Source: Dyadobacter sp. CY347
GTDB lineage: Bacteria > Bacteroidota > Bacteroidia > Cytophagales > Spirosomataceae
Direction of reading: 5' to 3'
Assembly (NCBI RefSeq): GCF_021502655.1
Contig: NZ_JAKFFT010000007.1
Location: forward strand, 434,001-498,000
Length of the DNA: 64,000 nt
Shown: one piece after another, positions 15,578-24,533 of the stretch
How positions within the stretch are numbered: position 1 is the first letter of the stretch
How the letters are laid out: every line of letters begins with the position of its first letter
Translations under genes and position numbers: made by a program
Notes under the pieces: model-generated
What the model was told of the DNA's origin: nothing
What the model saw: the letters and a program-made list of their open reading frames with translations, nothing else
The model's database searches: none

Positions 15578-18016
15578 TTAATGGAGCCAAATCAATTTTC
15601 CTTGCAATGCGTTTTGGGCGGCTGGCGAAATTGTTCTGTTTTCAAGATTCAATTTCAGTTTGTATATATAAACGCCGGACGGCAGGTTTTCGGGATGCCA
15701 AAACCATTCGTTTTTTCCGAAATGTGCTTCAAACGAGGTTTCCTTCACTTTTCTTCCCCACAAATCATAAACGAACAAACTCACTTTTTCGGAAGAATTC
15801 AGCCATTCAAATTCAATAAAAAACCGAAACCAGTGATTGGATGGGTTTGGCGAAACATTGATGGCCATGATATCCGGTAATGCGTTCTGCGTTTTGTCGG
15901 GCAGCAATGTTGAATCTCTTGGAAAGATACGGATCGCTGGATCACCGTGAAGCACCATTTGCTGGGCAGTGATCATGGCGGTTATGTTTTTGTGTTTGAT
16001 CAAATTTCTCCGGATGGCTTCATTTTGGATAATGCCGAAAGCCTCGTTGGTGAAATTCGAATCGGCCAGGACTTCATAAAAGCTGTTAGTATATTGCTTT
16101 AAATCAGTCGATAGTCCATTGAATGTATGTGCCAGGAACAGAACAGCACCTTTGTTAGGCGTCAGGATCCAGTCGCTGCTCAGGGTTTTGGTAGAATAAA
16201 AAATACTTCCCGCGGCACAGCCATTCACAATAATCGCCGGATAACGGGGATGATTGTTGATTTGCGCTTCTGAATCGCTCGCTAATCCAATGTCAATGTC
16301 CGTCACATCCAGGCTGGAATGTCCGAATATGGTGATTAGTCCAACACCCTTGTTAACAGGAATGTGAGTTGCAATTTTTTCGACCGGTTCGGTTGTCGTC
16401 TTTGATATTGTTTCAAAATGGGCTCCTAGTGTTGAATGGTTCAGTTTTTCCTCAAATGATCTGACATAATCAGAAAAAACAGCGATCTCATCGGCGGTCC
16501 GTCCTCCGCTTAAATGAAGAATATTTTTATGCCATTTTGCCGATGGCGGCTCCGATTCTACGGCCTTAACTTTCAGTAAATAATCATAAACCTGTTGCGA
16601 GTTTAATGCATTCAGCCGTCCAATGGGCACGATAGGGTTCAACCCCGATGTGGGATCCGTCCCCATCACGAGCGCGATGTCTGACCCCGGCCAGCCAGCA
16701 TTAGGGACCATATCCAATGTTCTTGCATTAACCGATTTTCGCGCAGTTTGCGGATCGACAGATCGTCCGATCAGGAATACAAATTTCAAATTTTCCGCTT
16801 CCGCCATCCATGAAATGATATTTCTTATGCCAGCCGGTCCTGGTTCGCCATAATAAAACTGATCATAAATGTCCTCGCTATGCAAAATCAATGGCTTATA
16901 ACCGCCTCCTTCCTTACTAGCGCGATAGGCAGCATAGGCCGCAACGGGATCAATATTTGCAACGGGAGTCCGAACAGCCGGATGCGTAATGATCAGATAA
17001 TTAAATGCTTGTGGATCAAAATCACTGAACCTGACCAGCCGCGGTTTGAGAATGTTCATCGGCTTCACCGGATTGATATTCTCACTTAAAATCCTTTGCG
17101 GATAGCGGACTTTGGCATAAGACAACGAAATAGAACCTTCATTTTCAGCCGGAACCAGGAAAAAGCCGAGCTCACTTTCACAGATTACATCCGCTGAATC
17201 TAAAAGTGCTTTTAATATTATTGATTCAAAATCGGTAAGACTAAATGATCTTATTTTCCTATTCAAACCTGATGGACCAGCCGACCAAAGGGCATAAGCA
17301 TGGTTTCCGGCCGATCTTCCAATCAGAACGAGCTCAATTTCTGCATTCGAAAATTTGTCGATAACTGCATTGCTAATGTTGAATGAAAAGGAATAAGAAG
17401 CGTTATCCCTGATCTCAGGACCAGTCCAGCCTTCGCCTACGTCATACGCAGAAAGCGCCGAGCCGTCGTTGAAACCGGTTTCCGGCGGGTAAAACTTTCC
17501 AGGCGCATAGTGGGATGTGAATCGCTTTTCAACTTCTGTGAAATAATAATCAAGCGAGTCCTGTGCGGCGGGAACATTGAAATTCACCCGCTTACCAAGA
17601 ACTCCGTCCGCATTGTGCGTCAGGAAATAGGCGCTGGTGTCGGAATAAAGGCTGTAATGTGAATGTGGGAATGCATTAGGGCTGATATAAAGCGCGCTAT
17701 CCAAGGCGCCATCGTTCCCTTTCCCATGGAAAATGATCTCAGTTCTGTTGCTATCGTCCGCGCTTATCTGGATCGGAACTTCTTTCCCATGCCAGAACAT
17801 TTGAAACGAAGCAAACTGGCCGCTATCAACAGGAAAGCCCGATTGTTGAAAGTCAGCGTTCGTGATTTTATAAAAACCATTTTCAACAACCGGAATGCGT
17901 AAATAGGTTTGTGAAACGACAATCCATTCGTTGCCAAATGGCTTTTGAGCTAAAAGTGACGCGGGCAGCACTGTCGAAAACAAGAAAATCAGCGTGTGTA
18001 TAGAAAATTTGTTCAT
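15578..18016 (-). CDS. Secreted C25 (gingipain-like) peptidase with type IX sorting domain
   Basis: The 812-residue protein has a signal peptide (MNKFSIHTLIFLFSTVLPAS, cleavage near LLAQ), an N-terminal beta region, a C25 caspase-like domain and a C-terminal type A sorting domain beginning VSPNPSNHWFRF and ending with the LPSGVYIYKLKL strand. The catalytic pair is intact: His566 in TIFGHSS and Cys600 in IVNGCAAGS, 34 residues apart, the same spacing as in the PorU of this window. It therefore resembles PorU but is shorter and lacks its long extra domains, so a secreted cysteine protease or a second sortase-like protein are both possible. It is followed by the DUF4290-murA unit after 67 bases. 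Confidence 0.85.
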   Translation of the reverse strand: MNKFSIHTLIFLFSTVLPASLLAQKPFGNEWIVVSQTYLRIPVVENGFYKITNADFQQSGFPVDSGQFASFQMFWHGKEVPIQISADDSNRTEIIFHGKGNDGALDSALYISPNAFPHSHYSLYSDTSAYFLTHNADGVLGKRVNFNVPAAQDSLDYYFTEVEKRFTSHYAPGKFYPPETGFNDGSALSAYDVGEGWTGPEIRDNASYSFSFNISNAVIDKFSNAEIELVLIGRSAGNHAYALWSAGPSGLNRKIRSFSLTDFESIILKALLDSADVICESELGFFLVPAENEGSISLSYAKVRYPQRILSENINPVKPMNILKPRLVRFSDFDPQAFNYLIITHPAVRTPVANIDPVAAYAAYRASKEGGGYKPLILHSEDIYDQFYYGEPGPAGIRNIISWMAEAENLKFVFLIGRSVDPQTARKSVNARTLDMVPNAGWPGSDIALVMGTDPTSGLNPIVPIGRLNALNSQQVYDYLLKVKAVESEPPSAKWHKNILHLSGGRTADEIAVFSDYVRSFEEKLNHSTLGAHFETISKTTTEPVEKIATHIPVNKGVGLITIFGHSSLDVTDIDIGLASDSEAQINNHPRYPAIIVNGCAAGSIFYSTKTLSSDWILTPNKGAVLFLAHTFNGLSTDLKQYTNSFYEVLADSNFTNEAFGIIQNEAIRRNLIKHKNITAMITAQQMVLHGDPAIRIFPRDSTLLPDKTQNALPDIMAINVSPNPSNHWFRFFIEFEWLNSSEKVSLFVYDLWGRKVKETSFEAHFGKNEWFWHPENLPSGVYIYKLKLNLENRTISPAAQNALQGKLIWLH

Positions 18017-18049
18017 AAGAAAATTCAGATGAACAGGCTGTGTACGACC

Positions 18050-18559
18050 TTAACCGGTGTTTTTCCTTTCATAAACATTCATGGAAAACGAGTAGGCGTG
18101 CTGCTCGTCTTTTTCATGAAATTCAGAACTGATCAAATTCCAATCATCCTGGTTCACAACCGGAAAATATGCGTCGCCCTCAACCTGTGCGTGTACAATG
18201 GTTAGATATAATCTTTGCGCGAGCGGCAGCATTTCTAAAAAAACAGAAGCCCCGCCCAATACAAATACGGCGTCTTCGCCAGAAAGTAACGCCAATGCAG
18301 AAGAAATATCTTTGACATAGATGTTGCCCGCCTTGCTTTCCTCCGGCTGACTGGAAGATAAGATCACGTTTTTGTAAGTGGAATGCAGCGCATCTGGCGC
18401 TTCAAAGCTCTTACGGCCCGTTATGAATGCTTTCCCATCCGTGACCTTCCGAAAATGTTTCCACTCATCCGGCAAATGCCATGGTAAGCTATTGTTCTTG
18501 CCAATGACCCGGTTTTCGCTCATGGCGGCGATGATATAAAGCTGAGTTTGTGTTGCCAA
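18050..18559 (-). CDS. folA: Dihydrofolate reductase
   Basis: The enzyme reduces dihydrofolate with NADPH to supply one-carbon carriers for thymidylate and purine synthesis. The DHFR fold is plain: IIAAMSENRVIGKNNSLPWH at the start (Met20-type loop and the Trp-His pair), then LPDEWKHFRKVT with the substrate-binding acid, the NADPH segment AFITGRKSFE, and AVFVLGGASVF. The start is uncertain. An ATG at 18646 would add 29 aromatic, AT-rich residues that the family does not have, and the internal Met codon at 18523 would delete the first beta-strand; a TTG at 18559 gives the usual beginning and is used here. The upstream region is shared with the divergent padR gene. Confidence 0.85.
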   Translation of the reverse strand: MATQTQLYIIAAMSENRVIGKNNSLPWHLPDEWKHFRKVTDGKAFITGRKSFEAPDALHSTYKNVILSSSQPEESKAGNIYVKDISSALALLSGEDAVFVLGGASVFLEMLPLAQRLYLTIVHAQVEGDAYFPVVNQDDWNLISSEFHEKDEQHAYSFSMNVYERKNTG

Positions 18560-18689
18560 CGCAGTATATTTTGAAATCGGTTTTAGGAAATATATCTTAA
18601 AATAATAACGCCAGATCCACCAAATATAATTTGAGCCGGTCAGCATTCTAAATCAACCATTCATCCTAACCGACAAATCTTTTTAACAT

Positions 18690-18712
18690 GGTACCTTGCA
18701 TCACAAAGTACC
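18690..18712. promoter_or_regulatory. Inverted repeat, candidate PadR operator
   Basis: GGTACCTT at 18690-18697 and AAAGTACC at 18705-18712 form a near-perfect inverted repeat with a seven-base centre. It overlaps the -33 box and the spacer of the padR promoter, the right place for self-repression by PadR. Confidence 0.5.
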
Positions 18713-18726
18713 TGTGTATACCTTTG
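18696..18726 (+). promoter_or_regulatory. Promoter of padR-pspC group
   Basis: TTG at 18696-18698 and TACCTTTG at 18719-18726 are separated by 20 bases and match the Bacteroidota -33 and -7 boxes. The distance to the padR ATG is 67 bases. Confidence 0.65.
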
Positions 18727-18793
18727 TAATACCAGAAGGCAAATCCTATCTGTTAGCCATGAACTGTTACATATAATTAACACATGAAACCAC

Positions 18794-19168
18794 ATGAATA
18801 TTGAAAATGCCCAAGTGCAGATGCGGAAGGGAATTTTGGAATTCTGCATCCTGCACATCATATCCAGGGGCGAAGTATACGCCTCGGATATGTTGGATGA
18901 GCTGACTTCTGCACGCATAATGGTTGTGGAAGGCACGCTTTATCCGCTTCTTACCAGGTTAAAAAATTCTGGATGGCTGGATTATAAATGGGTGGAGTCC
19001 TCCTCGGGCCCGCCAAGAAAATATTATGTTTTGACTGATGAGGGGAAAATATTCTTGGATGCAATGCAAGCCACCTGGTTTGAACTGGCGGAGTCTGTGC
19101 AGACTGTTATTCACCGCACAGAGGAATTGAGCAAAACAGCCTCTTCCAATCTTCCCGAACCTAACTGA
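18794..19168 (+). CDS. PadR-family transcriptional regulator
   Basis: A 124-residue winged-helix regulator. The PadR pattern is clear: MRKGILEFCILHIISRGEVYASDMLDEL as the first helices, then EGTLYPLLTRLKNSGWLDYKW as recognition helix and wing, then the GPPRKYYVLTDEGKIFL strand and a C-terminal dimerisation helix (about 92-115). PadR proteins are usually repressors that respond to small molecules or membrane stress. It starts the group PadR, PspC, GIN-domain protein, separated by 29 bases from pspC, and the inverted repeat in its promoter is a plausible binding site. In Bacteroidota a PadR gene next to a PspC gene is a common arrangement. Confidence 0.93.
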   Translation: MNIENAQVQMRKGILEFCILHIISRGEVYASDMLDELTSARIMVVEGTLYPLLTRLKNSGWLDYKWVESSSGPPRKYYVLTDEGKIFLDAMQATWFELAESVQTVIHRTEELSKTASSNLPEPN

Positions 19169-19197
19169 TCATATAGAGACATTCGATTTTTACAATC

Positions 19198-21759
19198 ATG
19201 AAAAAGACAATCAGCATAAATATAGGCGGCATCATCTTCCATATTGAGGAAGACGGTTATGAAAAACTGAAAGGCTACCTTTCTTCCATCCAGAAATACT
19301 TCTCTTCTTTTGCAGATAGCAAAGAGATTTTATCTGACATTGAAGGCAGGATCGCAGAGCGGTTTTTGAACAAACAAAAAGCAGAAGCAAAGCAGGTTAT
19401 TTCCCTTTCCGACGTAGACGAGCTGATCGCCGCCATGGGAACGGTTGCTGACTTTGAGGCCATTGAACAGGCAGAAGACATTCTTGCCGATCCGCTGGAA
19501 TCCGCTGCTTCGAAAGGTTATGCACCCAAGGAGCCCACTAATGCTTCGTCAGCCTCTTCTTCCTCATCATCCTCTTACAGCGCGCCAAAAACTGAACCTA
19601 TACCACCATTTACCGGGCCGAAAAAGCTGGTCCGCGATATGAAAAGAAAGCTTTTGGGAGGCGTTGCCGCAGGACTTGCGCATTACTTTACCATTGACCC
19701 GCTTTGGGTTAGACTTGCATTTCTGTTCATGGTGATTGGTTTACCGGCTAGTTCGGGCATGATGAACCTAAATATGGAGGATGAATTCGGGCCGCTTTCG
19801 GGCTTTATGGTGCTGGTTTACATTGCAATGTGGGTGGCGTTTCCGGGTTCTACGACATTGGAAGAAGATACAAAAATCAAAAAATTCTATCGCGATCCAG
19901 ACCGCAAAGTCGTGGGTGGCGTTGCAGCCGGTGTGGCTTCTTACTTTGGGGTTGATTTGGGTGTTGTGCGGTTTCTTTGGGTTATATCGATCCTGCTTTT
20001 CGGAACCGGCGTGGTCGTTTACATTATCCTTTGGGTAATAGCACCCGTTGCAAACACGCTTACAGAAAAAATGGAAATGCAAGGTGAACCCATCACTTTA
20101 TCCAACATTGAATCAAACATTAAACACGGCCTGAACTTAGAAGAAAAAACCGGCGAAGAGCATATTTTAACCAAAATTTTACTTTTCCCTTTTCGTGCAA
20201 TTGCATTGGTTATCGGAGCATTAGGGAAAATGTTGAAAGGATTGGGTCCTATTATCCGCATATTAATCGGCGCATTTTTGATCGCCACTGCGGTGCTTGG
20301 TTTATTAGGTTTGGTTATTGCCGGCGGCGTGGCCTTGGGTGTGACGAGCTCTGCAGCTTTTGACAATTTGCCGCTTCCATTCCTGATTTTTCAAGAGTTG
20401 CCAAGCGTTTTGATTTTGTCGGGGATTCTTGTGTCTGCAATTCCCTTGATTACATTCCTTTTGCTGGGTCTGACCCTTATTTCGAATAAAAGAATCGTTG
20501 GAGGTTCGGTTTGGCTGACATTGCTTGGGCTTTGGATCGTTGGAATTATCGGCGCTACAATTGGTGGGATTTCATACCAAAGAAATTTTGCAAAAAGAGG
20601 CGAAGTGGTGCAATCCGTTTCATATGCCGTCCCTTCCGGGATGTTGACCCTGGATTACGACTATATCAATGACGAGGAGAATGTGGATATAGATATCCGA
20701 CTGATTGGATACACATCGACTACGGACAGCATCAGATTGGATAAAACATTATATGCGAGAGGTCGCAGCCGTCAGGATGCGGAGAAGAATGCGAGTGGTT
20801 TGGTTTATGATATAGACGTGAAAGATTCAGTCTTTATTTTTAAAGAAGGCCCCATACTCGCCGCCCATGGCCCATTTCGCGATCAGAGGATCGATCTTGC
20901 TTTACACATCCCTTTTAACAAACCATTTGTGATGAAGCGCGATTTTTATTTTTCTATGAATCGCTGGGACCAGAAAAATACGGAGCGCTATGATCTTGAT
21001 AACAATGACGTTGATTTCAAAACACTAACATGGGAAATGCGCCAGGATTCAGGGTTGGTTTGCGTAAATCTGCCCGCGAAATTTCTGAAAAGTGAAACAG
21101 AAGAGAATAGTGAAAACGAAGGCTATTCATTTGATTATGAGGATACCAGCGATCTCGAACTAGGCGATCGTGGTAATTACAGCAAGCAATTTCCAGTAGG
21201 GGATTTTAACAAAATCGATATAGGCGGCGCTTATTCGATCATCATCCGCCAGGGAAGCGAGTACAATGTAACCGCCGACAGCGAAGAGCCGGCAGATGTG
21301 GATGATATTAAAGTGTATGTGGAAAACGGCACCTTGCGTGTGACAAGAAATAAGGAATTCAGTCTTTTTGATTCTGAAAAATGGAAACGGATTGGATTGG
21401 TGATCACAATGCCGAAGATCGAAAATCTGTCACTTTCAGGCGCCAACAAAACATTGGTAACCGGCTTTACAGGTCTTGATAAATTATCGGTAGACATATC
21501 CGGCGCTTCGAAATCGGAAATCAATGTTGAAACGGATCAGTTGGATGTAAGCATCTCAGGCGCGTCCAAGGCAACGTTGAAAGGATCAGCCAGGTCGGTA
21601 AATCTGGATGCTTCCGGCGCTTGCAAGCTGGATGCTGTTGGAATAAACATTCAAAATGCCGATGTTGACGCTTCCGGGGCGTCTAAAATTGAGTTGGGAA
21701 GAATTCCAAGTATCAAACGCCACACGAGTGGTGCGAGCAAGATTAATGTTCAGGAATAG
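19198..21759 (+). CDS. Membrane protein with two PspC domains and C-terminal GIN (DUF2807) domain
   Basis: This 853-residue protein has a soluble N-terminal region (1-100: MKKTISINIGGIIFHIEEDG and a helical part), a Ser-rich linker, then two PspC domains at about 142-205 and 222-283, each starting with a basic stretch plus (L/V)(L/V)GGVAAG(L/V)A. About four further membrane segments follow between 325 and 460. The rest, after 460, is extracytoplasmic and ends in a beta-helical head GIN domain with six SGA(S/N/C)K steps. PspC proteins sense or stabilise the stressed membrane in other bacteria; a role in this cluster is inferred from the family and the PadR neighbour. Confidence 0.88.
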   Translation: MKKTISINIGGIIFHIEEDGYEKLKGYLSSIQKYFSSFADSKEILSDIEGRIAERFLNKQKAEAKQVISLSDVDELIAAMGTVADFEAIEQAEDILADPLESAASKGYAPKEPTNASSASSSSSSSYSAPKTEPIPPFTGPKKLVRDMKRKLLGGVAAGLAHYFTIDPLWVRLAFLFMVIGLPASSGMMNLNMEDEFGPLSGFMVLVYIAMWVAFPGSTTLEEDTKIKKFYRDPDRKVVGGVAAGVASYFGVDLGVVRFLWVISILLFGTGVVVYIILWVIAPVANTLTEKMEMQGEPITLSNIESNIKHGLNLEEKTGEEHILTKILLFPFRAIALVIGALGKMLKGLGPIIRILIGAFLIATAVLGLLGLVIAGGVALGVTSSAAFDNLPLPFLIFQELPSVLILSGILVSAIPLITFLLLGLTLISNKRIVGGSVWLTLLGLWIVGIIGATIGGISYQRNFAKRGEVVQSVSYAVPSGMLTLDYDYINDEENVDIDIRLIGYTSTTDSIRLDKTLYARGRSRQDAEKNASGLVYDIDVKDSVFIFKEGPILAAHGPFRDQRIDLALHIPFNKPFVMKRDFYFSMNRWDQKNTERYDLDNNDVDFKTLTWEMRQDSGLVCVNLPAKFLKSETEENSENEGYSFDYEDTSDLELGDRGNYSKQFPVGDFNKIDIGGAYSIIIRQGSEYNVTADSEEPADVDDIKVYVENGTLRVTRNKEFSLFDSEKWKRIGLVITMPKIENLSLSGANKTLVTGFTGLDKLSVDISGASKSEINVETDQLDVSISGASKATLKGSARSVNLDASGACKLDAVGINIQNADVDASGASKIELGRIPSIKRHTSGASKINVQE

Positions 21760-21826
21760 TTTGTGTGATGCAACTTTTTACTAGCACCGCACATCTTTTC
21801 AAAAAGCCATCTAATTAATTAATATT

Positions 21827-22522
21827 ATGAAAAAGACCCCTTTATTTTCAGTAGCAGCTTTGCTAATGCTCTTTTTAACCCTGACTGCGAGCGCGCAGGA
21901 AACCCGTAACTTCAACTTATCCGGTTTTGATAAACTTTCCATGGGCAGTGCTTTCCGGATTGAAGTGAAGCAAGGAAGCAAATACAGCATTTCCACAAGT
22001 GGACGCGCTGAAGATCTCGATGATCTGGAAGCGACGGTGAAAGGTGATGCGCTTCATTTGGGCTACAAGGACAAAAAATGGAATAAGAACAGGAAGACGG
22101 TTAGCGTTAACATTACGATGCCTTCTTTGGAAGCCGTTGATTTTTCGGGCGCGTGTAAGGCTCATGTGGCTTCATTTTCCGGCGTAAGAAGTATGGAAAT
22201 AGATATTTCCGGCGCCTCGCAGGTGAATATGGAATTGTCTGCACCCAGAGTAACATTTGACTTGTCCGGAGCTTCTTCGCTGGTCCTGGTTGGCAAGGGC
22301 GATGTTGTGAACGGCGAAGTTTCAGGTGCCTCATCATTTAGAGGCCGTGATTTTGCGTCAAAAACTGTGAACATTGATGCGTCGGGAGCCAGCAGCGCGG
22401 CGGTTATGGCCAGCAGCGCAGTGCATGCAGATGCAAGCGGCGCCAGCAGCATCCGTTATTCAGGAACGGCGAAAGACATTCATTCCAGCTCTTCCGGTGC
22501 GAGTTCGGTAAAAAGAGATTAG
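21827..22522 (+). CDS. Exported GIN-domain (DUF2807) protein
   Basis: A 231-residue exported protein with signal peptide MKKTPLFSVAALLMLFLTLT and cleavage near ASAQE. The mature part is one head GIN domain: FDKLSMGSAFRIEVKQGS at its start and then seven steps containing SGAS or SGAC, which would each form a rung of a right-handed beta-helix. It closely resembles the end of the preceding PspC protein, suggesting duplication or a shared partner. It follows that gene after 67 bases and is closed by a terminator, so it is the last gene of the PadR unit. The function of the domain is not known. Confidence 0.88.
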   Translation: MKKTPLFSVAALLMLFLTLTASAQETRNFNLSGFDKLSMGSAFRIEVKQGSKYSISTSGRAEDLDDLEATVKGDALHLGYKDKKWNKNRKTVSVNITMPSLEAVDFSGACKAHVASFSGVRSMEIDISGASQVNMELSAPRVTFDLSGASSLVLVGKGDVVNGEVSGASSFRGRDFASKTVNIDASGASSAAVMASSAVHADASGASSIRYSGTAKDIHSSSSGASSVKRD

Positions 22523-22550
22523 TACAAATACCTCAATATATTTTGACCAG

Positions 22551-22580
22551 AAAGCCGGCTTTGTCCGGCTTTTTGTTTTT
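22551..22580 (+). terminator. Rho-independent terminator after the GIN protein
   Basis: AAAGCCGG at 22551-22558 pairs with CCGGCTTT at 22565-22572 around a six-base loop, then TTGTTTTT. Confidence 0.85.
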
Positions 22581-22680
22581 GCAAGATCAGCGAAAAAAGC
22601 AACAAATTAGGTTAAGAGTAATATATTTACGGACTTTACCTTCTCTACAATCTACGATCAAAAACTTTTACCTGAGGAAA

Positions 22681-23535
22681 ATGAGAAGTGAGCATTACCT
22701 GAAATATGCTGTTTTATATGCATTTATCCTGATCCTTTTTATGGTTGCAGAGGATGCAGCTGCGCAGAACCGATCCGGCAAATATGTCAATCCCTTTGGC
22801 GTCATGAGCGTAACTGCCGGTGTAGGCGTAGCCTATTATATGGGCGATCTGTCGGACGGGGTGAATATGAAGCATTTGGGATTGGGGCCATCCATTTCAC
22901 TAGGTGGACTTTACAGGCTTACAGAACATGTCAGCGCACGCGGTGAACTGAGGTTTTATCAGGTTTCAGCCGATCAGAAATATTCTAAAAACGCGCAGAA
23001 TAATCTTTCTTTCAAGACATTCAATCCTGACATTAACCTGGGAATACAAGCGGATCTGTTCTCTTTCAATCGGCAGGCGACTGTTAATCCATATCTTTTT
23101 GGAGGCATGGGTTTTACATTATTAAATCCAAAAGCAAAACTGGATGGAGAATGGCATAGTCTGGCGCCATTGCAGACAGAAGGCGTGAAATACAGCCGGT
23201 TACCATTGGTTTTCACTGGCGGAATTGGTGTTTCAATGAAGACAACAGAGAAACTGAGCTTAGGCGTTGAACTCTGCAACAACTTCATGAACTCCGATTA
23301 TCTGGACGACGTCAGCACCGTTTACCCCAATCCCGACCAGTTACCGAGCGACTTAGCCAGAAGATTATCCGACCGCTCGCCGGAGATTGGCTTGGAGCCG
23401 CGACAGCCCGGCTGGAACCGCGGAAGTGCCAAGAGTAAGGACAGTTATCTGTTTTTACAAGTCCGTGCAACTTATTCCATTGGCAACAGAATGCAGGCAT
23501 TGGAGCGCAGGAAAACCCGTTGTCCTAAATTTTAA
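22681..23535 (+). CDS. Outer-membrane beta-barrel protein, DUF6089-like
   Basis: From the ATG at 22681 the product has 284 residues and a signal peptide ending AEDAAAQ. A longer frame starts at 22543, but that would run through the terminator region and hide the signal. The mature protein shows alternating polar and hydrophobic strands, with an opening strand VTAGVGVAYYMGDLSDG, a central PYLFGGMGFTLLNPKAKL and a final strand SYLFLQVRATYSIG. The GDL motif after the first strand and the overall length fit the DUF6089-type outer-membrane barrels. The chain ends with a basic tail rich in Arg, Lys and Cys. No partner can be named. Confidence 0.8.
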   Translation: MRSEHYLKYAVLYAFILILFMVAEDAAAQNRSGKYVNPFGVMSVTAGVGVAYYMGDLSDGVNMKHLGLGPSISLGGLYRLTEHVSARGELRFYQVSADQKYSKNAQNNLSFKTFNPDINLGIQADLFSFNRQATVNPYLFGGMGFTLLNPKAKLDGEWHSLAPLQTEGVKYSRLPLVFTGGIGVSMKTTEKLSLGVELCNNFMNSDYLDDVSTVYPNPDQLPSDLARRLSDRSPEIGLEPRQPGWNRGSAKSKDSYLFLQVRATYSIGNRMQALERRKTRCPKF

Positions 23536-23553
23536 TAAAATCAATTTTTATAT

Positions 23554-24072
23554 ATGTTAAAGCCAAAACACCCGCATCAGTCAGAAGTTACCATGACCGA
23601 AATGGTGCTTCCCAATGATACGAATACGTTGAATAATCTGATGGGAGGCAGGCTTTTACATTGGATGGACATTTGCGCTGCGATTGCCGCACAAAAGCAT
23701 TCAAACCGTATTGTGGTAACCGCTTCCGTGGATAATGTGTCTTTTACTGAGCCTATTAAGTTGGGTAACATTGTGACGATGCAGGCCAAAGTAACCCGGG
23801 CATTCAACTCTTCTATGGAGGTGTTTCTGGAAGTGTGGGCTGAGGATATCCCTGCCGGGCACCGTGTGAGCACAAACCGCGCATTTTATACTTTCGTAGC
23901 CGTGGACCAAAACGGCCGCCCTATTGAAGTTCCGCCGCTAGAACCAGAGACGCCCGAGGAAAACGAATTGTATTTAAGCGCCCTACGTCGCCGTCAGCTG
24001 CGCCTTGTCCTGGCGGGTCGCATGAGCGCCTCGGATGCAACCGAACTGAAAGCACTTTTTCAGGTAACATAA
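23554..24072 (+). CDS. Hotdog-fold acyl-CoA thioesterase
   Basis: The 172-residue protein belongs to the hotdog acyl-CoA hydrolases of the YciA/BFIT kind. The characteristic sequence is NTLNNLMGGRLLHWMDICAA at about 23-42, where the Asn/Gly and the Asp of WMD form the active site at the dimer interface, followed by VVTASVDNVSFTEPIKLG. After the single hotdog domain (to about 130) there is a helical tail. These enzymes hydrolyse acyl-CoA esters in the cytoplasm; chain-length preference cannot be read from the sequence. It follows the barrel gene by 18 bases, and a promoter lies just after it for ridA. Confidence 0.9.
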   Translation: MLKPKHPHQSEVTMTEMVLPNDTNTLNNLMGGRLLHWMDICAAIAAQKHSNRIVVTASVDNVSFTEPIKLGNIVTMQAKVTRAFNSSMEVFLEVWAEDIPAGHRVSTNRAFYTFVAVDQNGRPIEVPPLEPETPEENELYLSALRRRQLRLVLAGRMSASDATELKALFQVT

Positions 24073-24088
24073 GTCGGGCTTACTGCTA

Positions 24089-24096
24089 TATTTTTG
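24089..24096 (+). promoter_or_regulatory. -7 box upstream of ridA
   Basis: TATTTTTG matches TAnnTTTG exactly. Transcription would begin near 24103, so the in-frame ATG at 24094 is too early and the ATG at 24127 is the start. Confidence 0.5.
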
Positions 24097-24126
24097 GTAT
24101 TTTTACGGCATAAATACATTCAACTT

Positions 24127-24495
24127 ATGCCAAAAGAGATCATATTTTCAGATAAAGCGCCTGCTCCGATCGGACCTTACAGCCAGGCTGTCAAAATAAA
24201 CGGGACCCTTTATGTCTCCGGCCAGATCGCCGCTGAGCTCGCCCAATCCGGCGATATTAAAGCGGAGGCTGGTATTGTAATGCAGAACATCGGGCACATT
24301 CTCGGCGCTGCAAAGCTAGGCTTCCAGCATGTAGTGAAATCGACGATTTTCCTGAAAGATATGAACGACTTTGCGGCTGTGAATGAGGTTTATGGCAGCT
24401 TTTTTACCAAAGAACCGCCTGCAAGGGAAACGGTTCAGGTCGCACGTCTTCCTAAGGACGTTAATGTTGAAATATCTGTCGTTGCGGTCGAGTAG
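24127..24495 (+). CDS. ridA: RidA family reactive imine/enamine deaminase
   Basis: RidA removes 2-aminoacrylate and related enamines released by PLP enzymes. The 122-residue product starts MPKEIIFSDKAPAPIGPYSQ, the usual beginning, and has the family signature VNEVYGSFF and PPARETVQVARLPKDVNVEI with the catalytic Arg of ARETV. It forms a trimer in characterised members. A promoter box lies 30 bases upstream. It is followed after 38 bases by gltX; the pairing is probably only positional. Identification is firm. Confidence 0.93.
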   Translation: MPKEIIFSDKAPAPIGPYSQAVKINGTLYVSGQIAAELAQSGDIKAEAGIVMQNIGHILGAAKLGFQHVVKSTIFLKDMNDFAAVNEVYGSFFTKEPPARETVQVARLPKDVNVEISVVAVE

Positions 24496-24533
24496 GACGC
24501 ACAAAATCATCCAGTAAATTTTAGATTAATATA

